Part shown: one piece after another, positions 1 to 5,001 of the stretch
How positions within the stretch are numbered: position 1 is the stretch's first letter
Layout of the letters: every line of letters begins with the position of its first letter
From: CAZCRE01 sp964501075
GTDB taxonomy: Archaea; Thermoproteota; Bathyarchaeia; Bathyarchaeales; Bathycorpusculaceae
Reading direction: 5' to 3'
Length of the DNA: 5,001 nt
Assembly (NCBI GenBank): GCA_964501075.1
Contig: CAZCRE010000086.1
Location: 1-5,001, forward strand
The notes under the pieces: generated by a model
Told to the model about the DNA's origin: nothing
Database searches by the model: none
What the model saw: only the letters and a program-made list of their open reading frames with translations
Made by a program: the position numbers and the translations under genes

Positions 1-1110
1 CATTCCAGCAAAGGTCAAGACTAGGCTCACGATTCCCAAAGCCACGCCGATAGAAGCTCTCGTCTTCAAGAGCGCAGGCAATCTGAGGCCGCCTGTCTTC
101 TTCAGTTTAACAACCTTCCACACTTTCCAGATGGACAGAAGAGCCGTGATCCCTATGAAAATGAGTAGAAAGTTGGCTGCAACCCAGCTCAGGGCAAACC
201 ACAAATTGTTGACTTCGGAGACCCTCGTCAGCCCCCACGAAGCAGGGCTACTCCACTTGTAGCTGTTGTCCCCTTGGCCCGGACCGAAAGGACCAGCGAA
301 GCCCACTTCAGCATCAGCCAAGTTCGCCCAGTTGCCCCACCTGCCGCCGAAGCTCAACCATTCTTGAGACGACGGGTGATTACCAGCACCCATTTCTCCG
401 AGCAGGACCAGCGTTAAGTTGCTGGGCTTCAAGACCATTCCGTCAGCACCGACTTGATCACTCTCCAAGCCGAGGCGGCCCTGATATGGTCTGAAGTAGT
501 TTGCGTGGGAACCTCTGGCCACGTAGACTACGGGGTGGGTTGAATCCACTTTGTCAACGTCGCCCCATGAGGTTCTCTGCCCTTTCAAGTGTTGAGAGTA
601 GGCTGCCGAGGTAGGGTTTTGCTCGCTGTCCAAGATCACTTCTATCATTTCCCAGTCGCCCTCATGACTGTTCAACGGGGCATCATTGTAAGCGTAGAAG
701 AACCAGTACTGAACGACCGTAGACGCAGATTCTTTAGTGACGCGCCCGTATACGGTGTAGCCTAATGCTGCTCTTCTGCTTTCATAGTCCGTGGCTATTG
801 CGGACAAGTCGGCGAACTTGTTGGCTAAAAAGTAGTACTCGCTTTGCTTCGTGGAAATCGAGGCTATCGTCGGATGCGTATCTACGGTAGTGACAGTTTC
901 TCCGGATCGCAACTTGAGAATTGAATTATCCAGATGATAGCCCATGTTCACGGGGAAGAACCTTTCGTCGGCCTTGAACTGCAGACTCGGCAAATGTCGT
1001 TGGGCAAGCTCCATCTCCATCGTGTCTGAGATCCCATCTCCATCAGAATCCACACATTGAACATGAGCGATAAGAAACTGGCCAACCATCGTGAAAACTA
1101 CTAGTCCCAC
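1..1110 (-). CDS. Vps62/DUF946-like secreted membrane-anchored protein, 3' end cut by the window edge
   Basis: The frame is open from base 1 to a TGA at 1128-1126, giving 370 codons from a GTG at 1110; the next in-frame ATG is at 1089. Residues 2-18 are hydrophobic and look like the core of a signal peptide. A calcium-loop-like motif (D21-x-D23-x-D25-G-x-x-D29) follows at once. The central domain has the signature of the Vps62 (DUF946) family: HEGDWE at 149-154, ARGSHANYF at 197-205, and Gly/Trp-rich GGRWGNW at 255-261. Membrane helices are predicted at about 305-328 and from 352 to the cut end, separated by a Lys/Arg-rich loop (329-351). The globular domain would therefore sit outside the cell. 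The biochemical function of the family is unknown. The GTG start lacks a Shine-Dalgarno site and a charged signal-peptide n-region; a better start lies in another frame at 1165 (separate entry), so the true N-terminus is uncertain. The family call is from motif recognition, not a search. Confidence 0.7.
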   Translation of the reverse strand, partial: MGLVVFTMVGQFLIAHVQCVDSDGDGISDTMEMELAQRHLPSLQFKADERFFPVNMGYHLDNSILKLRSGETVTTVDTHPTIASISTKQSEYYFLANKFADLSAIATDYESRRAALGYTVYGRVTKESASTVVQYWFFYAYNDAPLNSHEGDWEMIEVILDSEQNPTSAAYSQHLKGQRTSWGDVDKVDSTHPVVYVARGSHANYFRPYQGRLGLESDQVGADGMVLKPSNLTLVLLGEMGAGNHPSSQEWLSFGGRWGNWANLADAEVGFAGPFGPGQGDNSYKWSSPASWGLTRVSEVNNLWFALSWVAANFLLIFIGITALLSIWKVWKVVKLKKTGGLRLPALLKTRASIGVALGIVSLVLTFAGM

Positions 1111-1165
1111 GAATGATGCTTTTGATCAATTTTTGGACATCAAGTTTCTTGTATTCCGTTATCAT
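1106..1165 (-). pseudogene. Out-of-frame 5' end of the Vps62-like gene (apparent frameshift)
   Basis: An ATG at 1165-1163, nine bases after GGAG at 1178-1175, opens MITEYKKLDVQKLIKSIIRG, a Lys-rich sequence typical of a signal-peptide n-region. In that frame the reading then becomes non-hydrophobic and stops soon after. Skipping one base within the GGG at 1108-1106 joins it to the main frame. The join gives ...LIKSIIRG followed by LVVFTMVGQFLIA, a textbook signal peptide leading into the Asp-rich calcium-like loop. One extra G therefore separates a good start from a good body. This could be a real inactivating mutation, a sequencing or assembly error, or less likely a recoding site. The alternative is an unshifted GTG start at 1110. 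Confidence 0.5.
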
Positions 1166-1177
1166 CTATCAATTCTC

Positions 1178-1193
1178 CATTCTAGCTAGAATG
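1178..1193. promoter_or_regulatory. Perfect 16-bp palindrome in the 5' leader of the Vps62-like gene
   Basis: CATTCTAGCTAGAATG equals its own reverse complement. It ends at the first base of the GGAG ribosome-binding site (1178-1175) that precedes the ATG at 1165. It could be a protein operator. In RNA it could form a six-pair hairpin with an AGCT loop that would touch the ribosome-binding site. Function is inferred from symmetry and position only. Confidence 0.4.
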
Positions 1194-1198
1194 ATTCT

Positions 1199-1214
1199 GA
1201 ATACTGGAGTATTC
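1199..1214. promoter_or_regulatory. Inverted repeat over the predicted transcription start (operator candidate)
   Basis: GAATACT-GG-AGTATTC is a perfect 7-bp inverted repeat with a 2-bp spacer. It lies about 11-26 bases downstream of the minus-strand TATA-like element, where archaeal transcription would start. A dimeric repressor bound here would block initiation. The half-sites share the ATTC/GAAT core with the palindrome at 1178-1193. Confidence 0.45.
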
Positions 1215-1224
1215 TTGGCCAAGG

Positions 1225-1240
1225 AAATAAAAACTTTTGC
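1225..1240 (-). promoter_or_regulatory. Archaeal BRE/TATA-type promoter for the Vps62-like gene
   Basis: On the minus strand the sequence reads GCAAAAGT followed by TTTTATTT. An A-rich BRE-like element directly before a T/A-rich TATA-like octamer is the usual archaeal arrangement. Initiation about 20-25 bases further on would fall near 1205-1200, leaving a leader of roughly 40 bases before the ATG at 1165. Confidence 0.45.
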
Positions 1241-1245
1241 AAAAA
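1226..1245 (-). terminator. T-tract terminator candidate downstream of the radical SAM gene
   Basis: The minus strand carries five T's at 1245-1241 and another T-rich run ending near 1226, 65-85 bases after the radical SAM stop codon. Archaeal RNA polymerase terminates at T-tracts without needing a hairpin. The same bases overlap the next gene's promoter, so the call is weak. Confidence 0.25.
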
Positions 1246-1309
1246 CTCTACCGAGTGCAGAGAACTAGGTGTGAGAACTCGTTGGAACAATTCATGTGAA
1301 GGAAGTGAA

Positions 1310-2656
1310 TTACTGGTTTTCCAGACAAACATAGTTCTTGTTCTGCAGTTCCAGTGGGCAGCCGCCGCCGCAAACTTGCAATTGCTGACAGTCTTTGCAT
1401 TTCGGTTCCACGTATTCTCTCTTTCTAATCTTGGTAGCAAGCGGATGGTTCCAGATCTTTTCCCAATCGTCTTTAAGGATGTTGCCGAGGCTCTCGAAGT
1501 AGCTCTGGCATGGGTAGACATCGGCGTCTGGTCCCACGCACATGTTCACCATCGCGGCTGTGCAGGATTTGACTCCTAAGCCCAGTTTGACAGGGTCGAA
1601 GCGGCAGTACTGGGTTGGCGTGTACCACAGGAACTTGAGTGCAAGCTGGTTGGCTTTGTCGCGGATTCCTGGCAAAAGCTCACTCAGTGCTTCGATGGAC
1701 AGGGCAAACTCTTTGTTTATGATATTTGCTTTTCCCGAGTAGATGAGACTGTTGCATCCGAACGCTGCGACGCCCAACTCTTTCAGGAAGTCTACTGTTT
1801 CCAAGAAGTCTTCGGCGTTGTGTTGGCTCAGAGTAGTGTTTGTCGTCACGTAGATTTTGGATGGAACAGCGTTCCTTATTCCCTCAACTGTTTCTTTCCA
1901 GCTTCCCTTTGCCTCGGTCATCAGGTCATGGATTTCGGGTTTATGGGACTCGAGAGTTATCTGCACGAAGTCCAAACCAGCCTTTTCAAGACTCTCAACG
2001 TATGCTTTGTCTCTCAGCTTTCTCCCGTTCGTCACCAGTCCCGTTACCATGCCCTTGTTTTGTGCGTAAAGGAGCAGTTCAGGCAAGTCCTCTCGAAGTG
2101 TGGGCTCGCCACCGGTGAATGTGAGTATGAAAACGCCGATCTGCTGAAGACGATCGATGACTCTCTTCCACTGTTCAGTAGTCAGCTCAGTCGTTTCGTG
2201 TGGACCCCCAGCGTAGCAGTGAATGCAGTTGTTTTGGCACCTGAAAGTAAGCGCTAGATCCATGCGCAGAGGTGCTGAATACTGTTGAGTGAAGGGCTCA
2301 ACGCTCTTGATGTCAAGAAACGAGACAGGACAAACTTTCTCAGTCTGAGCGAGTGTGCTGACCGTGTAAACAAGATTCTGATAATCTTTCTGGGCAGTCT
2401 TGGCGCTAACTCTGTACATTCGGCGAACATTCTTCAGCAAGACTGTTTCCGGAGTTCCCTGCATGAAAAAGTAGGCATACGCCGTGGCCGTCTCATTGAG
2501 GTAAAGAACGGTGTTAGCGTTGATCACCATGACTCCCTTACTGTCGGGTTCGATGCGAAGCTGCAAGGCTAGACCAGTGAACTTGCCTCTGCCTCTGTAA
2601 GTGTAGCGTCCATGCGGAATCTTGGGCGGGTGAAAGACCCTGCTTAAGAAACCCAC
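1310..2656 (-). CDS. RRE-like domain + radical SAM + SPASM peptide-modifying enzyme
   Basis: A 448-residue cytoplasmic iron-sulfur enzyme. Residues about 42-103 resemble PqqD-type RiPP recognition elements: LNETATAYAY, then a Gly and Thr before a helix, then YRVSAKTAQKDYQNL. The radical SAM core starts near 133, with the cluster motif C140-x3-C144-x2-C147 and the SAM-binding TGGEP at 181-185. The C-terminal SPASM region has C365, C373 and C383, a GNIL...IW motif (391-402), C420-x2-C423-x5-C429-x3-C433, and a last C444; it should bind auxiliary [4Fe-4S] clusters. Enzymes with this layout install thioether, C-C or similar crosslinks in ribosomal peptides. The GTG at 2656 is chosen because it lies one base after the upstream stop and nine bases after GGAG. 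A TTG at 2665 is an alternative. An ATG at 2767 in the same frame would only add residues overlapping the Cys tail of the previous gene. The likely substrate is that tail; this is inference from adjacency, coupling and the RRE. Confidence 0.85.
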   Translation of the reverse strand: MGFLSRVFHPPKIPHGRYTYRGRGKFTGLALQLRIEPDSKGVMVINANTVLYLNETATAYAYFFMQGTPETVLLKNVRRMYRVSAKTAQKDYQNLVYTVSTLAQTEKVCPVSFLDIKSVEPFTQQYSAPLRMDLALTFRCQNNCIHCYAGGPHETTELTTEQWKRVIDRLQQIGVFILTFTGGEPTLREDLPELLLYAQNKGMVTGLVTNGRKLRDKAYVESLEKAGLDFVQITLESHKPEIHDLMTEAKGSWKETVEGIRNAVPSKIYVTTNTTLSQHNAEDFLETVDFLKELGVAAFGCNSLIYSGKANIINKEFALSIEALSELLPGIRDKANQLALKFLWYTPTQYCRFDPVKLGLGVKSCTAAMVNMCVGPDADVYPCQSYFESLGNILKDDWEKIWNHPLATKIRKREYVEPKCKDCQQLQVCGGGCPLELQNKNYVCLENQ

Positions 2657-2657
2657 C

Positions 2658-4295
2658 TTATCCAACTCCCCCACCTGCGCAGGCACAAGCACACGACACG
2701 CATGCGCAAGCGCAAGCACATGCATGGCATGCACAGACGCAGGTGGCGTTGTGTTGTGTAGGTTCATTCGAGGCTTTGGACGACGGCGCTGGAATTATAG
2801 AGTTGGCGAATTTCTCGACGTTGACCACAATGTTGTTTGCTGTGCTTTCGAGTGATGTCACGACGTTATTGGCAAATTCGGCGCCTGGAATGGCTGGTGG
2901 TTTCGTCGGTAGGGTTGGTATTGTGGTGCTTGGTTTGATTATGGGATTCGGGTTATAGTGCGTGTAGCCATACCAGTACCATAACCAAAGTGGGTTCGGC
3001 TCAAAGGCTCGGTTTTGGAAGGCGGTTTGGGTGTGGTTTTTCACGTTCGGATCCAGTAGCAGCCAGAGTAACTGCTCGTCATATGCGTTCGAGGCCAGTT
3101 CGGGCGTGCCTGCCTGCTCTACTTGTGTCCACGCTTTCGTGACGATGTTCCTGTAGTAGTCGATTGTGTCTCGTCTGCAGTACCCGCGCATTTTTTCTTC
3201 TGTGTTGTCCCTGAGTGACATGACTGTTTCTGCGAGTTTTTCTTCGTTCAATGTTCCGTCTTCTCTTATTGCTTTCAAGAAGTTGATCTCATAGTGCCTC
3301 AATGGCGTCTCTGAAGTCCCCGTTTTGCTTTGGAAACCAGGCATGATTCTCAGCTTGATTGAGGGTTTTGTGGCTTCAACCCAGACAGCTCTTTTTTTCA
3401 GGAGACTGTAGAGAATTTCCGTCACTATTTTTGTTGGTTTCAAATCAAGTAGGTATGATGCTTCAACAGCCGTTAACCCGTGCTTGACTCCGAGAGTTTC
3501 CATGCTGATCTGGGGCGACAGGTACTGTTTCTTGCTTGCTGCAATGATACCGACAACCACGATGAAGATAAAGCCTATGAGGAAAAGGAAACCCACAACG
3601 TACGGTGCGAAAGAAAACAGGTCGATTGAAAACCCGTTAGGTGGTTGCGTATCGTAGTTTTGCACATATTCTTTCGGGAAAGATATGCCTACTGGAAACT
3701 GCTCGTTCGGAGAAAGATCGTTTTTCTCCCAGTACACTGCAAGCTGCCCGTCTTCCATGAACGCGTTAGTCCAGTTTATTGAAGTCTTCACCATGTCGGT
3801 AGTGACGTTCGGAGGCAGCACGATTGAGACTCGAAGATCCTGTATGTTTGCATTGTACCATGTTGGGATGAACTGCATGCCCACGTTGCCTGGGTTTTGT
3901 GTGTCGTTGTATATCATGTGTGCTACGTTTGTGGTTAGTGTGAACCAGGCGGTTTGTCCTGCTTGTAGTGGCGACTGGAGTGTGACTTTGACTTTGAAGT
4001 CGCTTCCTTGACTCACGTCAATTGCAGAGAGATTGTTGCCGGATTGATCTATTGCTTCTCCCACGGTGAAGTCTGCTTTAGGCTGACCGACGGTTATGGT
4101 GTTTATGTTGTCGCCTGAGTCAAGGGTGAGGGTTATGTTATAGAATAGGTCGATCGTTCCGTTTTGGTTTATCCATATTTTGACCCACTCATTGTCAAGA
4201 TGATAGGTTCCACTCCACGCTGCCGCAGTGCCTGCATATGTGACTAGAATGAATATTGTCAAGAGTGTGGCAAATAGAGAATGGCCTTTCACCAT
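2658..4295 (-). CDS. Membrane protein with DUF2207-like architecture and a C-terminal Cys-Ala-rich tail
   Basis: 545 residues. A signal peptide spans about 1-26. The ectodomain at 27-228 carries six N-glycosylation sequons (N45, N53, N88, N130, N163, N174). A single transmembrane helix spans about 231-253 and is followed by SKK, which places the rest in the cytoplasm. Residues 265-316 (GLTAVEASYLLDLKPTKIV and onward) resemble the winged-helix-like part of DUF2207 proteins; a helical region runs to about 430. An aromatic patch (PLWLWYWYGYTHY, 435-447) and a Pro/Thr-rich linker (449-470) follow, then an amphipathic-looking helix (472-501) and the Cys tail (519-545). Cys occurs only once outside the tail (C373). 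The ATG at 4295 has GAGG seven bases upstream and overlaps the end of the zinc-ribbon gene by 7 bases. The stop is one base before the radical SAM start. I infer that it is the substrate of that enzyme. The family assignment is by architecture, and the function of the ectodomain is unknown. Confidence 0.8.
   Translation of the reverse strand: MVKGHSLFATLLTIFILVTYAGTAAAWSGTYHLDNEWVKIWINQNGTIDLFYNITLTLDSGDNINTITVGQPKADFTVGEAIDQSGNNLSAIDVSQGSDFKVKVTLQSPLQAGQTAWFTLTTNVAHMIYNDTQNPGNVGMQFIPTWYNANIQDLRVSIVLPPNVTTDMVKTSINWTNAFMEDGQLAVYWEKNDLSPNEQFPVGISFPKEYVQNYDTQPPNGFSIDLFSFAPYVVGFLFLIGFIFIVVVGIIAASKKQYLSPQISMETLGVKHGLTAVEASYLLDLKPTKIVTEILYSLLKKRAVWVEATKPSIKLRIMPGFQSKTGTSETPLRHYEINFLKAIREDGTLNEEKLAETVMSLRDNTEEKMRGYCRRDTIDYYRNIVTKAWTQVEQAGTPELASNAYDEQLLWLLLDPNVKNHTQTAFQNRAFEPNPLWLWYWYGYTHYNPNPIIKPSTTIPTLPTKPPAIPGAEFANNVVTSLESTANNIVVNVEKFANSIIPAPSSKASNEPTQHNATCVCACHACACACACVSCACACAGGGVG
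2661..2741 (-). other. Cys-Ala-rich tail with Gly-rich end: putative modified core region
   Basis: These are residues 519-545 of the upstream membrane protein. They contain ten Cys at 519, 521, 523, 526, 528, 530, 532, 535, 537 and 539, alternating mainly with Ala and once each with Val, His-Ala and Val-Ser. The protein ends AGGGVG. Six Cys codons are TGC and four TGT, and Ala uses GCA, GCT and GCC, so this is not a simple DNA repeat. The pattern recalls Cys-rich RiPP core peptides and, less closely, metallothionein-type CxC motifs. It is cytoplasmic by the predicted topology and therefore reachable by the radical SAM enzyme. Confidence 0.75.
2666..2676 (-). promoter_or_regulatory. Ribosome-binding site of the radical SAM gene inside the Gly codons of the Cys tail
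   Basis: The minus strand reads AGGTGGGGGAG here and also encodes the Gly-rich end of the membrane protein. GGAG at 2669-2666 is nine bases from the GTG at 2656, which fixes that start over the longer in-frame ATG at 2767. The arrangement couples translation of the enzyme to completion of its presumed substrate. Confidence 0.55.
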
Positions 4296-4627
4296 TTCGG
4301 TTCCTCAGTTACCTCAAAGGTGTTTCCACAGTAGGGGCATGTCGCATACGGTACGCCGGAAACAAGCTTTATCGATTTAGCGTCTATGGATGCTGAGCAA
4401 TTCGGACATTTTATGGCCACTGCTTGCATTTGCCCCGAGAACTCAACCTTCTGAATTATGGTTTTCGGTTGCCTGCTGATGTAGTAGGCGATGCCAAATC
4501 CTGTAATGAATAGTAAAGCGGCCACGATTAATCGTGTTGGGGCATAGACAGAAGCGAGTGCAAATATGATGCCAAATATGAATAGGACGGCAACTGCAAT
4601 TGCACCCAACACTGTTATGATTTTCAC
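4289..4627 (-). CDS. Small two-helix membrane protein with C-terminal zinc ribbon
   Basis: 112 residues from a GTG start, the only plausible start after the in-frame TGA upstream. Two hydrophobic helices lie at about 3-27 and 31-50. The basic SRQPK that follows suggests both ends are cytoplasmic. The C-terminal half holds a zinc ribbon with knuckles C74-P-N-C77 and C97-P-Y-C100, of the type seen in many small archaeal proteins. No strong Shine-Dalgarno precedes the GTG, so translation may be leaderless or coupled to a short upstream reading frame. The stop TGA overlaps the start region of the next gene by 7 bases, so the two are likely translated together. I do not recognise a named family. 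A scaffold or assembly partner of the tail-bearing membrane protein is a reasonable inference from coupling alone. Confidence 0.75.
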   Translation of the reverse strand: MKIITVLGAIAVAVLFIFGIIFALASVYAPTRLIVAALLFITGFGIAYYISRQPKTIIQKVEFSGQMQAVAIKCPNCSASIDAKSIKLVSGVPYATCPYCGNTFEVTEEPKW

Positions 4628-4653
4628 AAGTGTTTTTGGTGCATCATCGCGCG

Positions 4654-4659
4654 ATTTAA
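4654..4659 (-). promoter_or_regulatory. Weak TATA-like candidate for the three-gene operon
   Basis: The minus strand reads GATAAGGTTAAAT, whose TTAAAT begins about 32 bases before the GTG at 4627. That distance fits leaderless initiation at or near the start codon. The match is poor. Nothing more convincing is visible in the gap 4628-4769, which also holds two 10-bp palindromes (4646-4655 and 4713-4722). Confidence 0.2.
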
Positions 4660-4769
4660 CCTTATCCCCCCGTCTTAACCCGCACTTTGTTCAATGCGCA
4701 GTCTGATATGTCACACGCGTGTCGGTTGACGAAAGCTGAACCAGAAAAGTCTTGATGAAGTTCGCAGTT

Positions 4770-5000
4770 TCAAAACAGGACGTATACTGCCAGCGTTGCT
4801 GCGAATGTTGCGAGAATCGAGGGAATGACGTACTTGTAGACCTTGCCAAGTGTGCTTTTGAAGTAGTCCACAGTGAAGACGAGGCAAAGGTGAGTTGGAG
4901 CCATTGTGTACCCCAGATAGGCGCTCATGTAAATCAATGATGCGTTCTTGGATGAAAAAGCTATGATTCCTGCAAGGATGGAGATGGCGGCGGCTACTCC
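4770..5000 (-). CDS. DUF401-family integral membrane permease, C-terminal fragment
   Basis: Seventy-six residues are visible before a TGA at 4772-4770; the gene begins beyond the right edge. The fragment has a hydrophobic helix (GVAAAISILAGIIAF), the segment YLGYTMAPTHLCLVFTVDYF, a basic stretch (KSTLGKVYKY), and a final hydrophobic helix ending VYVLF. The pattern of a Gly/Pro-containing stretch followed by HLCL, then T and YF, is what I associate with the C-terminus of DUF401 (COG1906) membrane proteins. These are predicted transporters of the ion-transporter superfamily with unknown substrate. Its stop lies 142 bases before the zinc-ribbon gene, too far to assume one operon. The assignment rests on a short piece. 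Confidence 0.65.
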   Translation of the reverse strand, partial: GVAAAISILAGIIAFSSKNASLIYMSAYLGYTMAPTHLCLVFTVDYFKSTLGKVYKYVIPSILATFAATLAVYVLF

Positions 5001-5001
5001 G

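Noticed and set aside
1126..1128. In-frame TGA as a selenocysteine or recoded codon in the Vps62-like gene
   Set aside because: The ATG before it at 1140 has no ribosome-binding site and no recoding structure is evident; a frameshift explains the region better.
1186..1521. Open frame of 111 codons on the minus strand
   Set aside because: It overlaps the SPASM-encoding end of the radical SAM gene in another frame and has low-complexity, Arg/Ser-rich composition with no recognisable domain.
1820..2257. Plus-strand open frame of 145 codons
   Set aside because: It is antisense to the radical SAM core, whose cluster motif and TGGEP are clearly coding; the plus-strand product shows no domain.
2680..2741. 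Microsatellite or CRISPR-like repeat
   Set aside because: The alternating pattern is in amino acids; codons vary, and there are no regular spacers.
2657..2767. 37-codon N-terminal extension of the radical SAM gene to an ATG at 2767
   Set aside because: It lies wholly over the Cys-tail codons in another frame and has no domain character. A GTG with a suitable ribosome-binding site follows the upstream stop directly.
3685..4011. Plus-strand open frame of 108 codons with several Cys
   Set aside because: It is antisense to the sequon-bearing ectodomain of the membrane protein and is a shadow of it.
4713..4722. 10-bp palindrome ACACGCGTGT, and another (ATCGCGCGAT) at 4646-4655
   Set aside because: Short CpG-type palindromes can arise by chance. 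They have no clear spacing to a promoter and no repeated copies.
4752..4940. Plus-strand open frame with a Cys-rich start
   Set aside because: It is antisense to the DUF401-like C-terminus. The Cys cluster is a by-product of Ala/Thr codons on the other strand.

Overview
The window reads as archaeal chromosomal DNA. All five genes lie on the minus strand, one of them (the Vps62-like gene) apparently broken. Signs of an archaeon are a BRE/TATA-type promoter, GTG starts, a membrane protein with a heavily sequon-bearing (N-x-S/T) ectodomain, and a DUF401-type permease. A bathyarchaeal or related lineage is my guess from protein style only; no marker gene is present.

Layout in the direction of transcription, from high to low coordinates. 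(1) 5000-4770: C-terminus of a DUF401-like multi-pass permease, cut by the window edge. (2) 4627-4289: a small protein with two membrane helices and a zinc ribbon. (3) 4295-2658: a membrane protein with a signal peptide, a secreted ectodomain, one transmembrane helix and a DUF2207-like cytoplasmic part. It ends in a tail with 10 cysteines in 21 residues, mostly alternating Cys-Ala, followed by Gly-rich residues. (4) 2656-1310: a radical SAM/SPASM enzyme that appears to carry an N-terminal PqqD-like peptide-recognition (RRE) domain. (5) 1165/1110-1: a secreted, membrane-anchored Vps62/DUF946-like protein, cut by the left edge and with an apparent +1 frameshift close to its start.

Genes 2, 3 and 4 look like one translationally coupled operon: 2 and 3 overlap by 7 bases, and 3 and 4 are one base apart, with the ribosome-binding site of 4 inside the Gly codons that end 3. 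The most interesting reading is a peptide-modification system of RiPP type. In it, the substrate is not a small free peptide but the Cys-rich cytoplasmic tail of a membrane protein, modified by the RRE-radical SAM-SPASM enzyme encoded next to it. Thioether crosslinks or a metal site are the natural guesses; the chemistry is inference.

Gene 5 has its own promoter between 1240 and 1225. An inverted repeat lies over the predicted transcription start and a perfect 16-bp palindrome lies just before the ribosome-binding site, so it is probably regulated separately. The two intergenic gaps (1166-1309 and 4628-4769) are each under 150 bases. I saw no tRNA, rRNA, CRISPR array or insertion sequence.
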